This document shows, piece after piece, positions 26,177 to 33,908 of a stretch of 64,000 nt of DNA. The translations under genes were made by a program, and so were the position numbers. The notes under the pieces are model-generated. The model saw only the letters and a program-made list of their open reading frames with translations, had not been told where the DNA came from and searched no databases. The stretch lies in the NCBI RefSeq assembly GCF_034521915.1, contig NZ_JAXHLU010000010.1:37731-101730 (forward strand). The letters are read 5' to 3'. This DNA is from Fodinibius sp034521915 (GTDB lineage: Bacteria > Bacteroidota > Rhodothermia > Balneolales > Balneolaceae). Positions within the stretch are counted from its first letter, which is position 1. Every line of letters starts with the position of its first letter.

Positions 26177-28843
26177 CTAATTGGCCGAAAACCAGTACGT
26201 AAACTTGATTGCAAATAGATTATCCCCGGTTTCACCGAGCGCATTCACAAGATCTCCCAGTTCTACAAATCGATTTTCTTGTGTCCTCGCAAAACGATTT
26301 TGCTGCCATACCAGAAAGAAGGTACTTCCAGGCCGCCATTGATAACGTAATACAATACTACTTCTGAATGATTTAACAAGAAAATCATTATCAGGAACCG
26401 TAAACTGGGAAGAACCGTCACTAACTAAAAAATCATCGTTCGAATTCTTACCTAGCACATCATAATGATCTAATTGATACGACCTTGGACTTGGCAATTC
26501 TCCCGGCTTATAATAATTACCACTGGCCACAAAGGGTTCAGCATACATTTCGATAGTTAAATCCGGCGTAAAAGCATAATTGAGTCTCGTCTGCAGTGAT
26601 AGTGTCGTGCGGTCGATGTTAGAGAATATATATCGCTTGCCGAATGTTTCACTTCTACCTCCGGATAAAGTAGTTATGTACTGACGGGTGCTGGTCTCTC
26701 GAGAAAACCGAGGAGAAAGCTGAAGCTCCCATTTTCCACCCGTGCGAACTTCAACTGATGGACGCATGCCCAATTCCCAACCACCAAATTCATCACTATC
26801 ATAACTTATAAAAGCCTGACCAAATACATTGGCACTTCTATTTGTAAATATACCTGTTCTAAGACCATAGCTTGTCGGTGACCCCATTAACGGTCCACCT
26901 CTTGTCAGACGATCATCAAATGTTCTGGGACTATATTCAATATTCAGAAAGTTAAACCAGAAGTTTTTCCATTGAATACGCGTGCTCAATTCAATTTCCC
27001 TTTCCCGGAGAGTACCTCCATAGTTCCAGTTGCTACTTCCGCTAAGCTCAAAGCGGTAGGACTGATACCATGAGCTCGGTGTGTTTTCCCTGTATGTTAT
27101 CTCTGCTCCGGTGGTAATTTCATCAGTAGTAAATAAAATACCGACATCATTTAGATCAAATCCCGGTGATTTAGTACTTGTCTCAATTTCCCAGAGCCAA
27201 TGCTCTCCGCTATTCTTTGAAAATTCCAGTTTCCCCCGATATCCGGAAAGAGAAGTCTTAGTTGAATCTATATCAAGATGAGAAGCATCAGGCCGCTGAA
27301 GATAACGTGCGCTGGAACGCTGAGTTCTCATAATTGCTTCTGGTTCGCCCGAAATATAACTGAATCCCGCATCGCCAGAGAGCACATATTTACCCTCTTG
27401 GAACCGAATATTCCAGTCACTTCCTCCCGTTAGCGCCGAGCGATTAAGCATCTTTGCTAATTCCGTGCCTTCTTCAAGATTACGACTTACACCAGTTAAT
27501 ACTACACCCGCGGTCGATGCATTTTCTCCAATTTCTTGCTGTAGCCTCACCACACCATATCCCGTGAGTGGTTCAACCTTTACTTCATTAAAGGTATCAG
27601 TATCCACATTATATACTTCTGCATCTTCTCGCGCCGTTACAGCTGCTATTCCTCCCACGGATAATCCAGAAGGAAATCTACCAGATAGTTTAGAGGCACC
27701 CAATATGGATGTATTATCTGTCTGATCCACAAAATCAATATCATCGCCAGACGGACGCAATGAGGGAGCTGCCCCAATTCTGCGGGAATAAAAATATCTA
27801 TCAGACCGGCCACCCCCACCTAACACGCTAAATAGCTGCTGGTTCTCGGTAAAAAATGGACGTTTTTCCTCAAAGAATGTTTCAAATGCTGAAAGGTTTA
27901 CTTGAGCCGGATCAGCTTCAACCTGTCCAAAGTCGGGATTAATGGTACCATCCAGCTTCAAGTTTGATCCCAACCCAATTTTAAAGTCTCCACCTATTCT
28001 CCCTTCCATATTATACTTATCGTTAAAGGGATCCTGCGGATTCGGATTACCATCCAAAAACATATTTCCAGCAAGATAGGGAATCAATTCAATTTGCTGA
28101 ACGTTGGGGATCTCACTTATGCCTTTCAAATAACCAAAGCGAGAGGCCCATCCGGTTTCATCTTGAGGAATCATAACCCAATATACATCCTCATTTTTAT
28201 GCGGTAAAAACCTGTTAATATTTAATCCCCAAACCTGATTTTTTTTCTCGCTGTATCGTAACTGGGAAAATGGTACTCGCATTTCAGCAGTCCATCCTAG
28301 GGAATCAATATGACTTTTAGCTGTCCAGACGGGATCAAACGAATAATCTCTGCTCCGAAAATTCATTTCATCTTCAGGCTGAGTATAATCGGCTCTGACA
28401 CTTGAGGCTGTAATAACAAAACTTCGAGCAGTACGCCGATCAAGATAGGCATCCAGAGAAACAACCAATCGCTCGGCATTACCCGTATTATCTCGGCGAC
28501 TAAGCTGGGCCTGAATCTTTTTAGGCTTGGGGCTATACATTCGAGCGCCTATATAAAGCGCTTTATCATCATAGGCAAAAGCTACTTTAGTCTGTTCGGT
28601 AGCCTCTGCCCCTTCATTAGGTTCCCGCTGAATAAAGTCGGTAGCATAAGAGGTCTTTTCCCAAATATCCTCAGTTAGCTTTCCGTCTATGTTTATTTGG
28701 CTACCCTTGATTTGTTGAGCTGATATAGTTCGTCTTTCCTCAGTTTGAGCATGAGCATAAAGACTGATACTCAGTAAGAATATTAAGTTTATCAGAAAAT
28801 AATTTTGGGGACATCTATTTAGGTTGAGTAAAAATGAAATCAA
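26177..28843 (-). CDS. CBM9-like/DUF5916 outer-membrane protein
   Basis: 888 residues. Signal peptide to about residue 32 (core FLINLIFLLSISLYAHAQ). Then a carbohydrate-binding family 9-like domain: QINIDGKLTEDIWEKTSYATDF, YDDKALYIGARMY, up to about residue 230 (WGLNINRFLPHKNEDVYW). The remaining 650 residues are the DUF5916 region, predicted to be a large beta-barrel (many alternating strands, ending FAIKFTYWFSAN). Common in Bacteroidota-type genomes, with unknown substrate. Monocistronic. The 270 bp upstream are AT-rich and nothing is recognised there. Confidence 0.88.
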   Translation of the reverse strand: MISFLLNLNRCPQNYFLINLIFLLSISLYAHAQTEERRTISAQQIKGSQINIDGKLTEDIWEKTSYATDFIQREPNEGAEATEQTKVAFAYDDKALYIGARMYSPKPKKIQAQLSRRDNTGNAERLVVSLDAYLDRRTARSFVITASSVRADYTQPEDEMNFRSRDYSFDPVWTAKSHIDSLGWTAEMRVPFSQLRYSEKKNQVWGLNINRFLPHKNEDVYWVMIPQDETGWASRFGYLKGISEIPNVQQIELIPYLAGNMFLDGNPNPQDPFNDKYNMEGRIGGDFKIGLGSNLKLDGTINPDFGQVEADPAQVNLSAFETFFEEKRPFFTENQQLFSVLGGGGRSDRYFYSRRIGAAPSLRPSGDDIDFVDQTDNTSILGASKLSGRFPSGLSVGGIAAVTAREDAEVYNVDTDTFNEVKVEPLTGYGVVRLQQEIGENASTAGVVLTGVSRNLEEGTELAKMLNRSALTGGSDWNIRFQEGKYVLSGDAGFSYISGEPEAIMRTQRSSARYLQRPDASHLDIDSTKTSLSGYRGKLEFSKNSGEHWLWEIETSTKSPGFDLNDVGILFTTDEITTGAEITYRENTPSSWYQSYRFELSGSSNWNYGGTLREREIELSTRIQWKNFWFNFLNIEYSPRTFDDRLTRGGPLMGSPTSYGLRTGIFTNRSANVFGQAFISYDSDEFGGWELGMRPSVEVRTGGKWELQLSPRFSRETSTRQYITTLSGGRSETFGKRYIFSNIDRTTLSLQTRLNYAFTPDLTIEMYAEPFVASGNYYKPGELPSPRSYQLDHYDVLGKNSNDDFLVSDGSSQFTVPDNDFLVKSFRSSIVLRYQWRPGSTFFLVWQQNRFARTQENRFVELGDLVNALGETGDNLFAIKFTYWFSAN

Positions 28844-29116
28844 AAGATTGTTAAATAATTATTGTCAATTAATATTTTCTTTTTCAAAAGACTATAGTTC
28901 TAAAATACTTTTTTACCGGCTTTTCGTTTCACATATCCGTTATAACGGTGTAAAAACAGTTTTTAAAATGTAAAAACCTGATAATAACAAAATGAATACA
29001 CCACAAGCTGGGGTAATAAATTTAATAACTGCATTACTTATTTAATGATTTATTATCAACCGGATATAACTTAACTACTGTGTTCAAATGAAATATCTTC
29101 CTACTTATTTAACAAA

Positions 29117-29149
29117 AAAAGACCCGCAATTATAGATTGCGGGTCTTTT
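29117..29149 (-). terminator. rho-independent terminator after the DoxX gene
   Basis: AAAAGACCCGCAAT-TATAG-ATTGCGGGTCTTTT, 14-bp perfect stem with A/T tracts on both sides, 25 bp past the DoxX stop codon. Confidence 0.9.
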
Positions 29150-29173
29150 CTACCAATATGTTGTGGTTTAACT

Positions 29174-29539
29174 TTAAATCTCGTCTGTCACTTCAGCTTC
29201 CGTTTGGCCGGCAATAAACCAAGCTCCACCTGCCAATGCTAAATCTTTAAGCAGGCTGGGCATACTGGATTGCATTTCACCACCAACTACAGCCGGCAGA
29301 TGTATAGCTAACACAAAAACAAGCAACATTACACCCAGCAATATTGCTGCTAATCGTGCCTTCTTTCCAATAATCAGAGACACACAGGCAGCCAGCATAG
29401 CCAATCCCGTTAAGTACACCCAGAATACTCCTCCCGGAAGGGGTACCATTCCCGCCATTTGTCCTGCATTTACAAAGTGCAGAATTCCAAACACTCCAAA
29501 TGGCAACGCATATAAATAACGACCTATCTTAGAAAACAT
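29174..29539 (-). CDS. DoxX-family membrane protein
   Basis: 121 residues with four hydrophobic helices (about 8-26, 38-58, 64-86, 93-113), matching DoxX-type small membrane proteins; GIGRYLYALPFGVFGILHFVN-like start (IGRYLYALPFGVFGILHF) and the glycine-rich VYLTGLAMLAACVSLIIGKK. The family is linked loosely to oxidative stress and thiosulfate:quinone metabolism; no role can be assigned here. It is transcribed away from the sigma-54-controlled gene at 29912, with the enhancer pair in the shared 372-bp gap, but no sigma-54 box was seen on its strand. Confidence 0.8.
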   Translation of the reverse strand: MFSKIGRYLYALPFGVFGILHFVNAGQMAGMVPLPGGVFWVYLTGLAMLAACVSLIIGKKARLAAILLGVMLLVFVLAIHLPAVVGGEMQSSMPSLLKDLALAGGAWFIAGQTEAEVTDEI

Positions 29540-29658
29540 AATAATGTATCCTTTTAATTAAGGTTGAAGTATACAAACTTATAAAAATATAGTTTAATGT
29601 TAAGGTTTTTAGTTTTGAAGCCTGCAATAATGAATAATAAAGAGATATTTTCAACCTT

Positions 29659-29705
29659 ATGCACATCTGCAAGCATACCCATCATAACCTAATGCAATAA
29701 TGCAA
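29659..29705 (+). promoter_or_regulatory. paired enhancer sites upstream of the 29912 gene
   Basis: ATGCA-CATC-TGCAA at 29659-29672 and ATGCA-ATAA-TGCAA at 29692-29705. Both fit the palindrome (A/T)TGCA-N4-TGCAA, centres 33 bp apart (about three helical turns), and lie 127 bp or more upstream of the sigma-54 box at 29832. The same pair occurs at 32349-32394. Inferred binding site of the NtrC-type regulator encoded at 33909-35267. Confidence 0.7.
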
Positions 29706-29831
29706 TAGATTGATATTCTGCTTTTAGGACTCCTCTTTAATCCAAAAAAATATTTCTTATTTTAGCCCTTCATATCATTTAAACAGATATTTCACAAATC
29801 AATTAAAATAAAATTGAACTAAAATACTCTT

Positions 29832-29848
29832 TTGGAACAGAACTTGCA
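29832..29848 (+). promoter_or_regulatory. sigma-54 promoter
   Basis: TTGGAACAGAACTTGCA: -24 TTGGAAC and -12 TTGCA with exact GG-N10-GC spacing (GG 29834-29835, GC 29846-29847). Predicted start of transcription near 29859, about 50 nt before ATG 29912. Confidence 0.88.
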
Positions 29849-29911
29849 GGTACTATACATGAACAAACAACTATAAATCTTCACAATCATTAATTAACCA
29901 GAGGTTCTATT

Positions 29912-31192
29912 ATGAAGACGTTACAACACATAACCAAGTCGTTAAGCTTGGTATTACTTTTAATCTTCGGGGCTGTCGGAATTGCTTCTGCTCAATTCGA
30001 TCGGGATATGCAATATTATACCAATCCTGATCAAACGGGGCTAAACCAATTTGAGGCACCCTTTGAAACAGACGTCGAATTTGACGGACTAAATGTCCGG
30101 CTTGGCGGCGCCAATACGCTACAATTCCAGGGTATTTCCCATGACAATGATGCGGGATCCCTTCCGGAATTAGAAAGCAATTTTAACTTGGCTACTTCTA
30201 ACTTAGATTTTGACGTAGCCCTTGCAAATGGCCTGCGCATGCACTTGCGAACATATCTATCCTCCCAGCACCATGAAGACGCTTGGGTAAAGGGTGGATA
30301 TATACAGGTTGATCGTCTTGACTTCATCAGCGAAGGATTTGCTTCCGGCCTGATGGAAAATCTACGATTCAAGGTAGGACACATGGAATTAAACTATGGT
30401 GATGCTCACTTCCGACGAACGGATAACGCTGCTGCTATCCATAATCCATTCGTAGGCAACTACATTATGGACTCCTTTACAACGGAGGTTTCCGGTGAGG
30501 TTTATATCCACAGCAATGGCCTCTTTGGTATGCTAGGCTTAAGCAATGGAAAGCTAAACCAAAGCACTATGAAGTCAAATTCCAGTGTCACATTTTACAC
30601 CAAGCTGGGTATTGACAAGCAAGTAAACGAAAATCTTCGTTACCGCTTAACAGGTTCATATTTAACCAGTGGTGAATCTGTATATCAATATCTATACCAT
30701 GGAGACCGTGCTGGATCTCGCTACTACAACGTCATGGATGACGGTTTCACGAGCGGACGTTTCGCCCCCGGATTCACGGTATCCTCATTTGCTCCGAATG
30801 GACCGATTGCCGGTGAAATGTCTGCAATCATGATCAACCCCTTCATTAAGTTTGGTGGACTGGAATTCTTCGGACTGTTCGAAACCACTTCCGGTCAGCT
30901 GGCTACTGAATCCAGCGATCGTTCTTACAACCAATACGGTGCTGAACTGCTCTACAGATTCGGAGCCGAAGAGGATGTATATCTTGGAACCCGCTACAAC
31001 CTTGTAGACGGATCTGATACCAATCAGGAAATTTCCCGATTCAACATAGGCGGCGGTTGGTTCTTAACCAAGAACGTTCTCGCTAAACTTGAGTATGTAA
31101 CACAATCATACAGCGGTGACGGCTATGCCGGAACCAAGTATGAAGGTGGCGAATTTAACGGCGTAATGCTCGAAGCCGTAATTAGCTTCTAA
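29912..31192 (+). CDS. outer-membrane beta-barrel protein (porin-like), sigma-54 controlled
   Basis: 426 residues. Signal peptide with core LVLLLIFGAVGIASAQ (cleavage near residue 27). The body is a series of amphipathic strands (LRMHLRTYLSS, LRFKVGHMELNYGDAHFRRTDNAA, YGAELLYRF, VYLGTRYNLV, LEYVTQSYSG) and it ends with FNGVMLEAVISF, the classic aromatic C-terminus recognised for outer-membrane insertion. VGHMELNYGDAHFRRTDNAA resembles phosphate-selective-porin-like proteins, but I cannot assign the substrate. Shine-Dalgarno AGAGG at 29900-29904. Regulation: sigma-54 box at 29832 and the enhancer pair at 29659-29705. Terminated at 31254. Confidence 0.75.
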   Translation: MKTLQHITKSLSLVLLLIFGAVGIASAQFDRDMQYYTNPDQTGLNQFEAPFETDVEFDGLNVRLGGANTLQFQGISHDNDAGSLPELESNFNLATSNLDFDVALANGLRMHLRTYLSSQHHEDAWVKGGYIQVDRLDFISEGFASGLMENLRFKVGHMELNYGDAHFRRTDNAAAIHNPFVGNYIMDSFTTEVSGEVYIHSNGLFGMLGLSNGKLNQSTMKSNSSVTFYTKLGIDKQVNENLRYRLTGSYLTSGESVYQYLYHGDRAGSRYYNVMDDGFTSGRFAPGFTVSSFAPNGPIAGEMSAIMINPFIKFGGLEFFGLFETTSGQLATESSDRSYNQYGAELLYRFGAEEDVYLGTRYNLVDGSDTNQEISRFNIGGGWFLTKNVLAKLEYVTQSYSGDGYAGTKYEGGEFNGVMLEAVISF

Positions 31193-31253
31193 CAAGTATT
31201 TAACCATAGGAGCCTAGACTTATCCTTAAGTCTTAAGTTCCGATCCCCTGATG

Positions 31254-31287
31254 CGGTGTTGCCAGTGAAACGGCAACACCGTTTTTT
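31254..31287 (+). terminator. rho-independent terminator after the porin-like gene
   Basis: CGGTGTTGCC and GGCAACACCG separated by 8 nt, then TTTTTT. Confidence 0.93.
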
Positions 31288-31402
31288 ATTTGTATTCGTT
31301 TGTGAAATAGCTATGTAACGTTCTTCAAACGATCATTAACAAAATAGTTGCCTATTGAGCCATTAATATTTACCTGCGGATAAAAGCAAGTACCAAAGAA
31401 TC

Positions 31403-31522
31403 ACCCGCGGATAAATCCGTGGGCTAAAATAGCCCTATTAAAGCTCACTTTAGTGAGCTTTCTGGGTTTGAACAATAGCCTGATGATTCATCTTCAGGCG
31501 TTGGGTTGGAAAGCTTTAAAAA
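31403..31522 (+). repeat. REP-like composite repeat (three hairpins), copy 1
   Basis: Three hairpins in a row: CCCGCGGAT-AA-ATCCGTGGG (31404-31423), AAGCTCACT-TT-AGTGAGCTT (31441-31460) and GCCTGATGA-TTCA-TCTTCAGGC (31478-31499, with mismatches). The same series occurs inverted at 38449-38560. Sits in the 630-bp gene-free gap 31193-31825. An 89-codon open frame here is rejected. The imperfect palindrome resembles REP elements that are moved by RAYT-type transposases; none is encoded in this window. Confidence 0.7.
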
Positions 31523-31723
31523 GTACTTTCGGACCCGTTGATTTTATAAGAGGCCTTTCAAAACCCTACTTTCATCACCCCTTGTCCCGCCCATGCGGGA
31601 AATATAATGCAGCCTGCCTGCGCGGAGCCTTTCAGTATATGGCAATCGTGTTGAAAAATCTTCGGTCACTTACGCTTCATCGCACAGCCTACACCTGCGT
31701 GCCGAAGCACTTTAATGCATAGG

Positions 31724-31753
31724 TACGTAGCCAAGCTACTTTAGCGTAGTAGG
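31724..31753 (+). repeat. dispersed palindromic repeat, copy 2
   Basis: TACGTAGCCAAGCTAC then GCGTAGTAGG; see copy 1 at 17285-17314. No gene nearby depends on it visibly. Confidence 0.6.
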
Positions 31754-31825
31754 GTTCGACATAACTACAGGGAAAAAATATGAACAGTTATCATACCTAA
31801 GTTAATTCGACTCAACTTACTTTCG

Positions 31826-32194
31826 TTATTGACGGATGGGAGAGAGGTGATAGTTGATCTTGTCGATCAGCTCTTTAAAATCAAGGGGCTTAATAACAAA
31901 GTCATGCGCTCCGTCGATAAGCGCCTTTTGAGTTACCTCAATCTCAACATACGAGCTCATCACAATTATCTTAACCGCTGGATATCTTGCCTGTAGAAAA
32001 GAGAATAATCCATTACGGTCGAGTAGCTGGCTGTCTACGATGATCAAATCAATAGTTTTGGTTGTCAATACCTTTTGAGCTTTTGATGCGTTACATGATG
32101 TATAACACCGAAAGCCCTCTTCGCTCAGGATAAGCTGCAAAGAGTCACGCACTACTTCTTGTTGATCAACAATAAGAATTGAATGAGGCTTCAT
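31826..32194 (-). CDS. stand-alone response-regulator receiver
   Basis: 122 residues from ATG 32194 (MKPHSILIVD), chosen because the receiver fold starts there and because a sigma-54 box at 32240-32255 would place the transcript start near 32229; an upstream in-frame ATG (32215) remains possible, and the longest frame (32326) would lie outside the transcript. Receiver features: phosphoacceptor Asp54 in LIIVDSQLLDRNG, MSSYVE, and Lys in FVIKPLDF. The usual acidic pair reads DQ (Asp10-Gln11), so metal binding may be weaker. No output domain. Probably a phosphorelay or a protein-interaction regulator. Divergent from the yceI operon. Confidence 0.85.
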   Translation of the reverse strand: MKPHSILIVDQQEVVRDSLQLILSEEGFRCYTSCNASKAQKVLTTKTIDLIIVDSQLLDRNGLFSFLQARYPAVKIIVMSSYVEIEVTQKALIDGAHDFVIKPLDFKELIDKINYHLSPIRQ

Positions 32195-32239
32195 GAAAAG
32201 CAAAGTGGTTGACATTACTACGTTATTCATTATTAGTAA

Positions 32240-32255
32240 TGCAATTACAAGACCA
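32240..32255 (-). promoter_or_regulatory. probable sigma-54 promoter of the receiver gene
   Basis: On the minus strand TGGTCTTGTAATTGCA: exact GG-N10-GC spacing (GG 32254-32253, GC 32242-32241), -12 TTGCA perfect, -24 TGGTCT weaker. Gives a leader of about 35 nt before ATG 32194. Together with the box at 32511 it makes a divergent pair around the enhancers at 32349-32394. Confidence 0.6.
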
Positions 32256-32348
32256 CTTTTGCTATCAACGGCAAATTGATTAATTATAGCCTTTAAATCA
32301 TTTAAAGACGGGTTATTATATTTCAAAATAGCAGCCTGTCATAACAGT

Positions 32349-32394
32349 TTGCAATGCTGCAAGAAGGTTAATAAGGTACTTTGCATTACTGCAA
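32349..32394. promoter_or_regulatory. paired enhancer sites between receiver and yceI genes
   Basis: TTGCA-ATGC-TGCAA at 32349-32362 and TTGCA-TTAC-TGCAA at 32381-32394: two perfect palindromic sites, centres 32 bp apart, 117 bp upstream of the sigma-54 box at 32511 and about 95 bp upstream of the reverse one at 32255. Same motif and spacing as at 29659-29705. Confidence 0.78.
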
Positions 32395-32510
32395 GTATAT
32401 GTGTTTTAAACACATGCATGAATTCTTTCTATATTGTTTTGAGCATAATAAAAGTGGGTATAGTAAGATCTAAGTACTCTTTTTTAGTAAAAGATAGCAT
32501 AAATAAAAGT

Positions 32511-32527
32511 TTGGAACGATCGTTGCA
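32511..32527 (+). promoter_or_regulatory. sigma-54 promoter of the yceI operon
   Basis: TTGGAACGATCGTTGCA with GG (32513-32514) N10 GC (32525-32526), nearly the same boxes as at 29832. Transcript start predicted near 32538, 46 nt before ATG 32584. Confidence 0.88.
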
Positions 32528-32583
32528 GTATTAATTACTGACAATTTACAATAACCCATTAATCACAGTTAAAAGGGGCAACT

Positions 32584-33186
32584 ATGAAATCTTTATTTAC
32601 CAGTTTTTTAATCTTTTTATTCGCTATATCAGGCAATGTGCTGGCACAGTCTGATTCTTATGAAATACTTGAGAAAAGCACAATACAAGTTGAGGGAACT
32701 TCTACCCTACACGACTGGACATCCGACGTGGAAGAGTTTAGTTCGTACATTAAATTTAATACAGCTGCATTAGAAGGGGATACCTTAAGCAATCCAGTGA
32801 AATCACTTTCACTCACCATTCCGGTTAAAAGTATCGAGAGCGGGAAAGGAGGCATGAACCGAAGAACCTACGATGCACTTAAGTCTGATGATTTCCCCAA
32901 CATAATGTTCCAAATGAGTTCTGCCGAGCTGATTAACGCCGACTCTGCTATGACATCTATAGAGCTTAATGTGGAAGGAAATCTGACTATTGCCGGAACA
33001 AGCAAAAAGATTTCGCTACCCGTTACTGGTACCAAGCAAGATGACGGTTCGTTTAAATTTACCGGCGAATATGAAATCAACATGAAAGATTACAATGTAG
33101 ATCCACCATCAGCCATGCTCGGAACTATTAAAGCTGGAGAAGTGGTTACAATACCTTTTGAAATCTATGTAGCTAAATCCCAATAA
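32584..33186 (+). CDS. exported YceI-family protein
   Basis: 200 residues. Signal peptide with core LIFLFAISGNVLAQ (cleavage near residue 22). YceI lipocalin-like barrel: IQVEGTSTLHDWTSDVEEF, a central SLTIPVKSIESGKGGMNRRTYDALKSDDFPNIMFQ, GNLTIAGTSKKISLPVTG and MKDYNVDPPSAMLGTIKAGE. Known: YceI proteins bind long polyprenoid or quinone-like lipids in the periplasm; the ligand here is unknown. GGGG at 32575-32578 is a plausible ribosome site. Regulation: sigma-54 box and enhancer pair upstream. The next gene, a paralogue, starts 10 bp downstream, so the two form an operon. Confidence 0.9.
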   Translation: MKSLFTSFLIFLFAISGNVLAQSDSYEILEKSTIQVEGTSTLHDWTSDVEEFSSYIKFNTAALEGDTLSNPVKSLSLTIPVKSIESGKGGMNRRTYDALKSDDFPNIMFQMSSAELINADSAMTSIELNVEGNLTIAGTSKKISLPVTGTKQDDGSFKFTGEYEINMKDYNVDPPSAMLGTIKAGEVVTIPFEIYVAKSQ

Positions 33187-33196
33187 AGACACATTA

Positions 33197-33883
33197 ATGC
33201 GTCCCGCTACATCTTTAATGTCCTCCTCTATATTGGAACTTGTTAGATGGCAGTCTATGCTGCTGCTAACTCCTTTAATAATTCTTACTAATATATCCCC
33301 AAGCGGGGCGCAATCTTATCTTTTGGATAACGTCATCATTGAAGAAGGAGGAAAAGTTTGGATCGAAGGCGAAGCCGGCATGATAAGCTACCAATGCAAT
33401 GCCGAAAACCTATCAGGAGTGGGTAAAGTCAACAATACTAATAGCTCCCTGGACAATATTACCCAAGACGACGAGCAAATTGAGATTTCAGTTTCCTTAC
33501 CGGTCGAGTCCCTTAGTTGTGGCAAACGTGCTATGGACAAGGACATGTATGAGGCACTTAAGTCGAATAGTTATCCCAACATCAGTTACAAGCTTTTAAG
33601 TGCCCAACTGGCCGAGAATAATAGTGATACCACAGGATGGATGAACATTCATACCAGAGGTATTATGGAAATTGCAGGCGTGCAGGATACCACTTCTTTT
33701 ATGGTGCAGGGAAAATTATTGAGTGAGAACAGGTTTCAGGTCAAAGGATCCAAGCACATCCATATGGATACTTACAATATTGAACGTCCCACAGCTATGC
33801 TGGGGCTTATCAAAGCCAGTAAAGATCTGAGCGTTCACTTTGATGTGATTGTGCAGCTTGAAGATACAACACAGACAAAATAG
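33197..33883 (+). CDS. divergent YceI-like exported protein
   Basis: 228 residues. A hydrophobic segment at about 20-35 (SMLLLTPLIILTNISPSGAQ) acts as signal peptide; a Met at residue 8 may be the true start. The mature part aligns with the preceding YceI protein: VESLSCGKRAMDKDMYEALKSNSYPNISYKL matches the SIESGKGGMNRRTYDALKSDDFPNI block, and MDTYNIERPTAMLGLIKASK matches MKDYNVDPPSAMLGTIKAG. The first strand lost the STLHDW motif, so the lipid pocket may differ. In a two-gene operon with the first yceI, 10 bp apart. Convergent with the regulator gene, 25 bp apart. Confidence 0.78.
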   Translation: MRPATSLMSSSILELVRWQSMLLLTPLIILTNISPSGAQSYLLDNVIIEEGGKVWIEGEAGMISYQCNAENLSGVGKVNNTNSSLDNITQDDEQIEISVSLPVESLSCGKRAMDKDMYEALKSNSYPNISYKLLSAQLAENNSDTTGWMNIHTRGIMEIAGVQDTTSFMVQGKLLSENRFQVKGSKHIHMDTYNIERPTAMLGLIKASKDLSVHFDVIVQLEDTTQTK

Positions 33884-33908
33884 TTAATCAAGTGTTTTGT
33901 AAAGCCCT

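Noticed and set aside
31453..31722. 89-codon frame as a gene
   Set aside because: It lies inside the REP-like repeats and degenerate palindromes and has no protein-like character.
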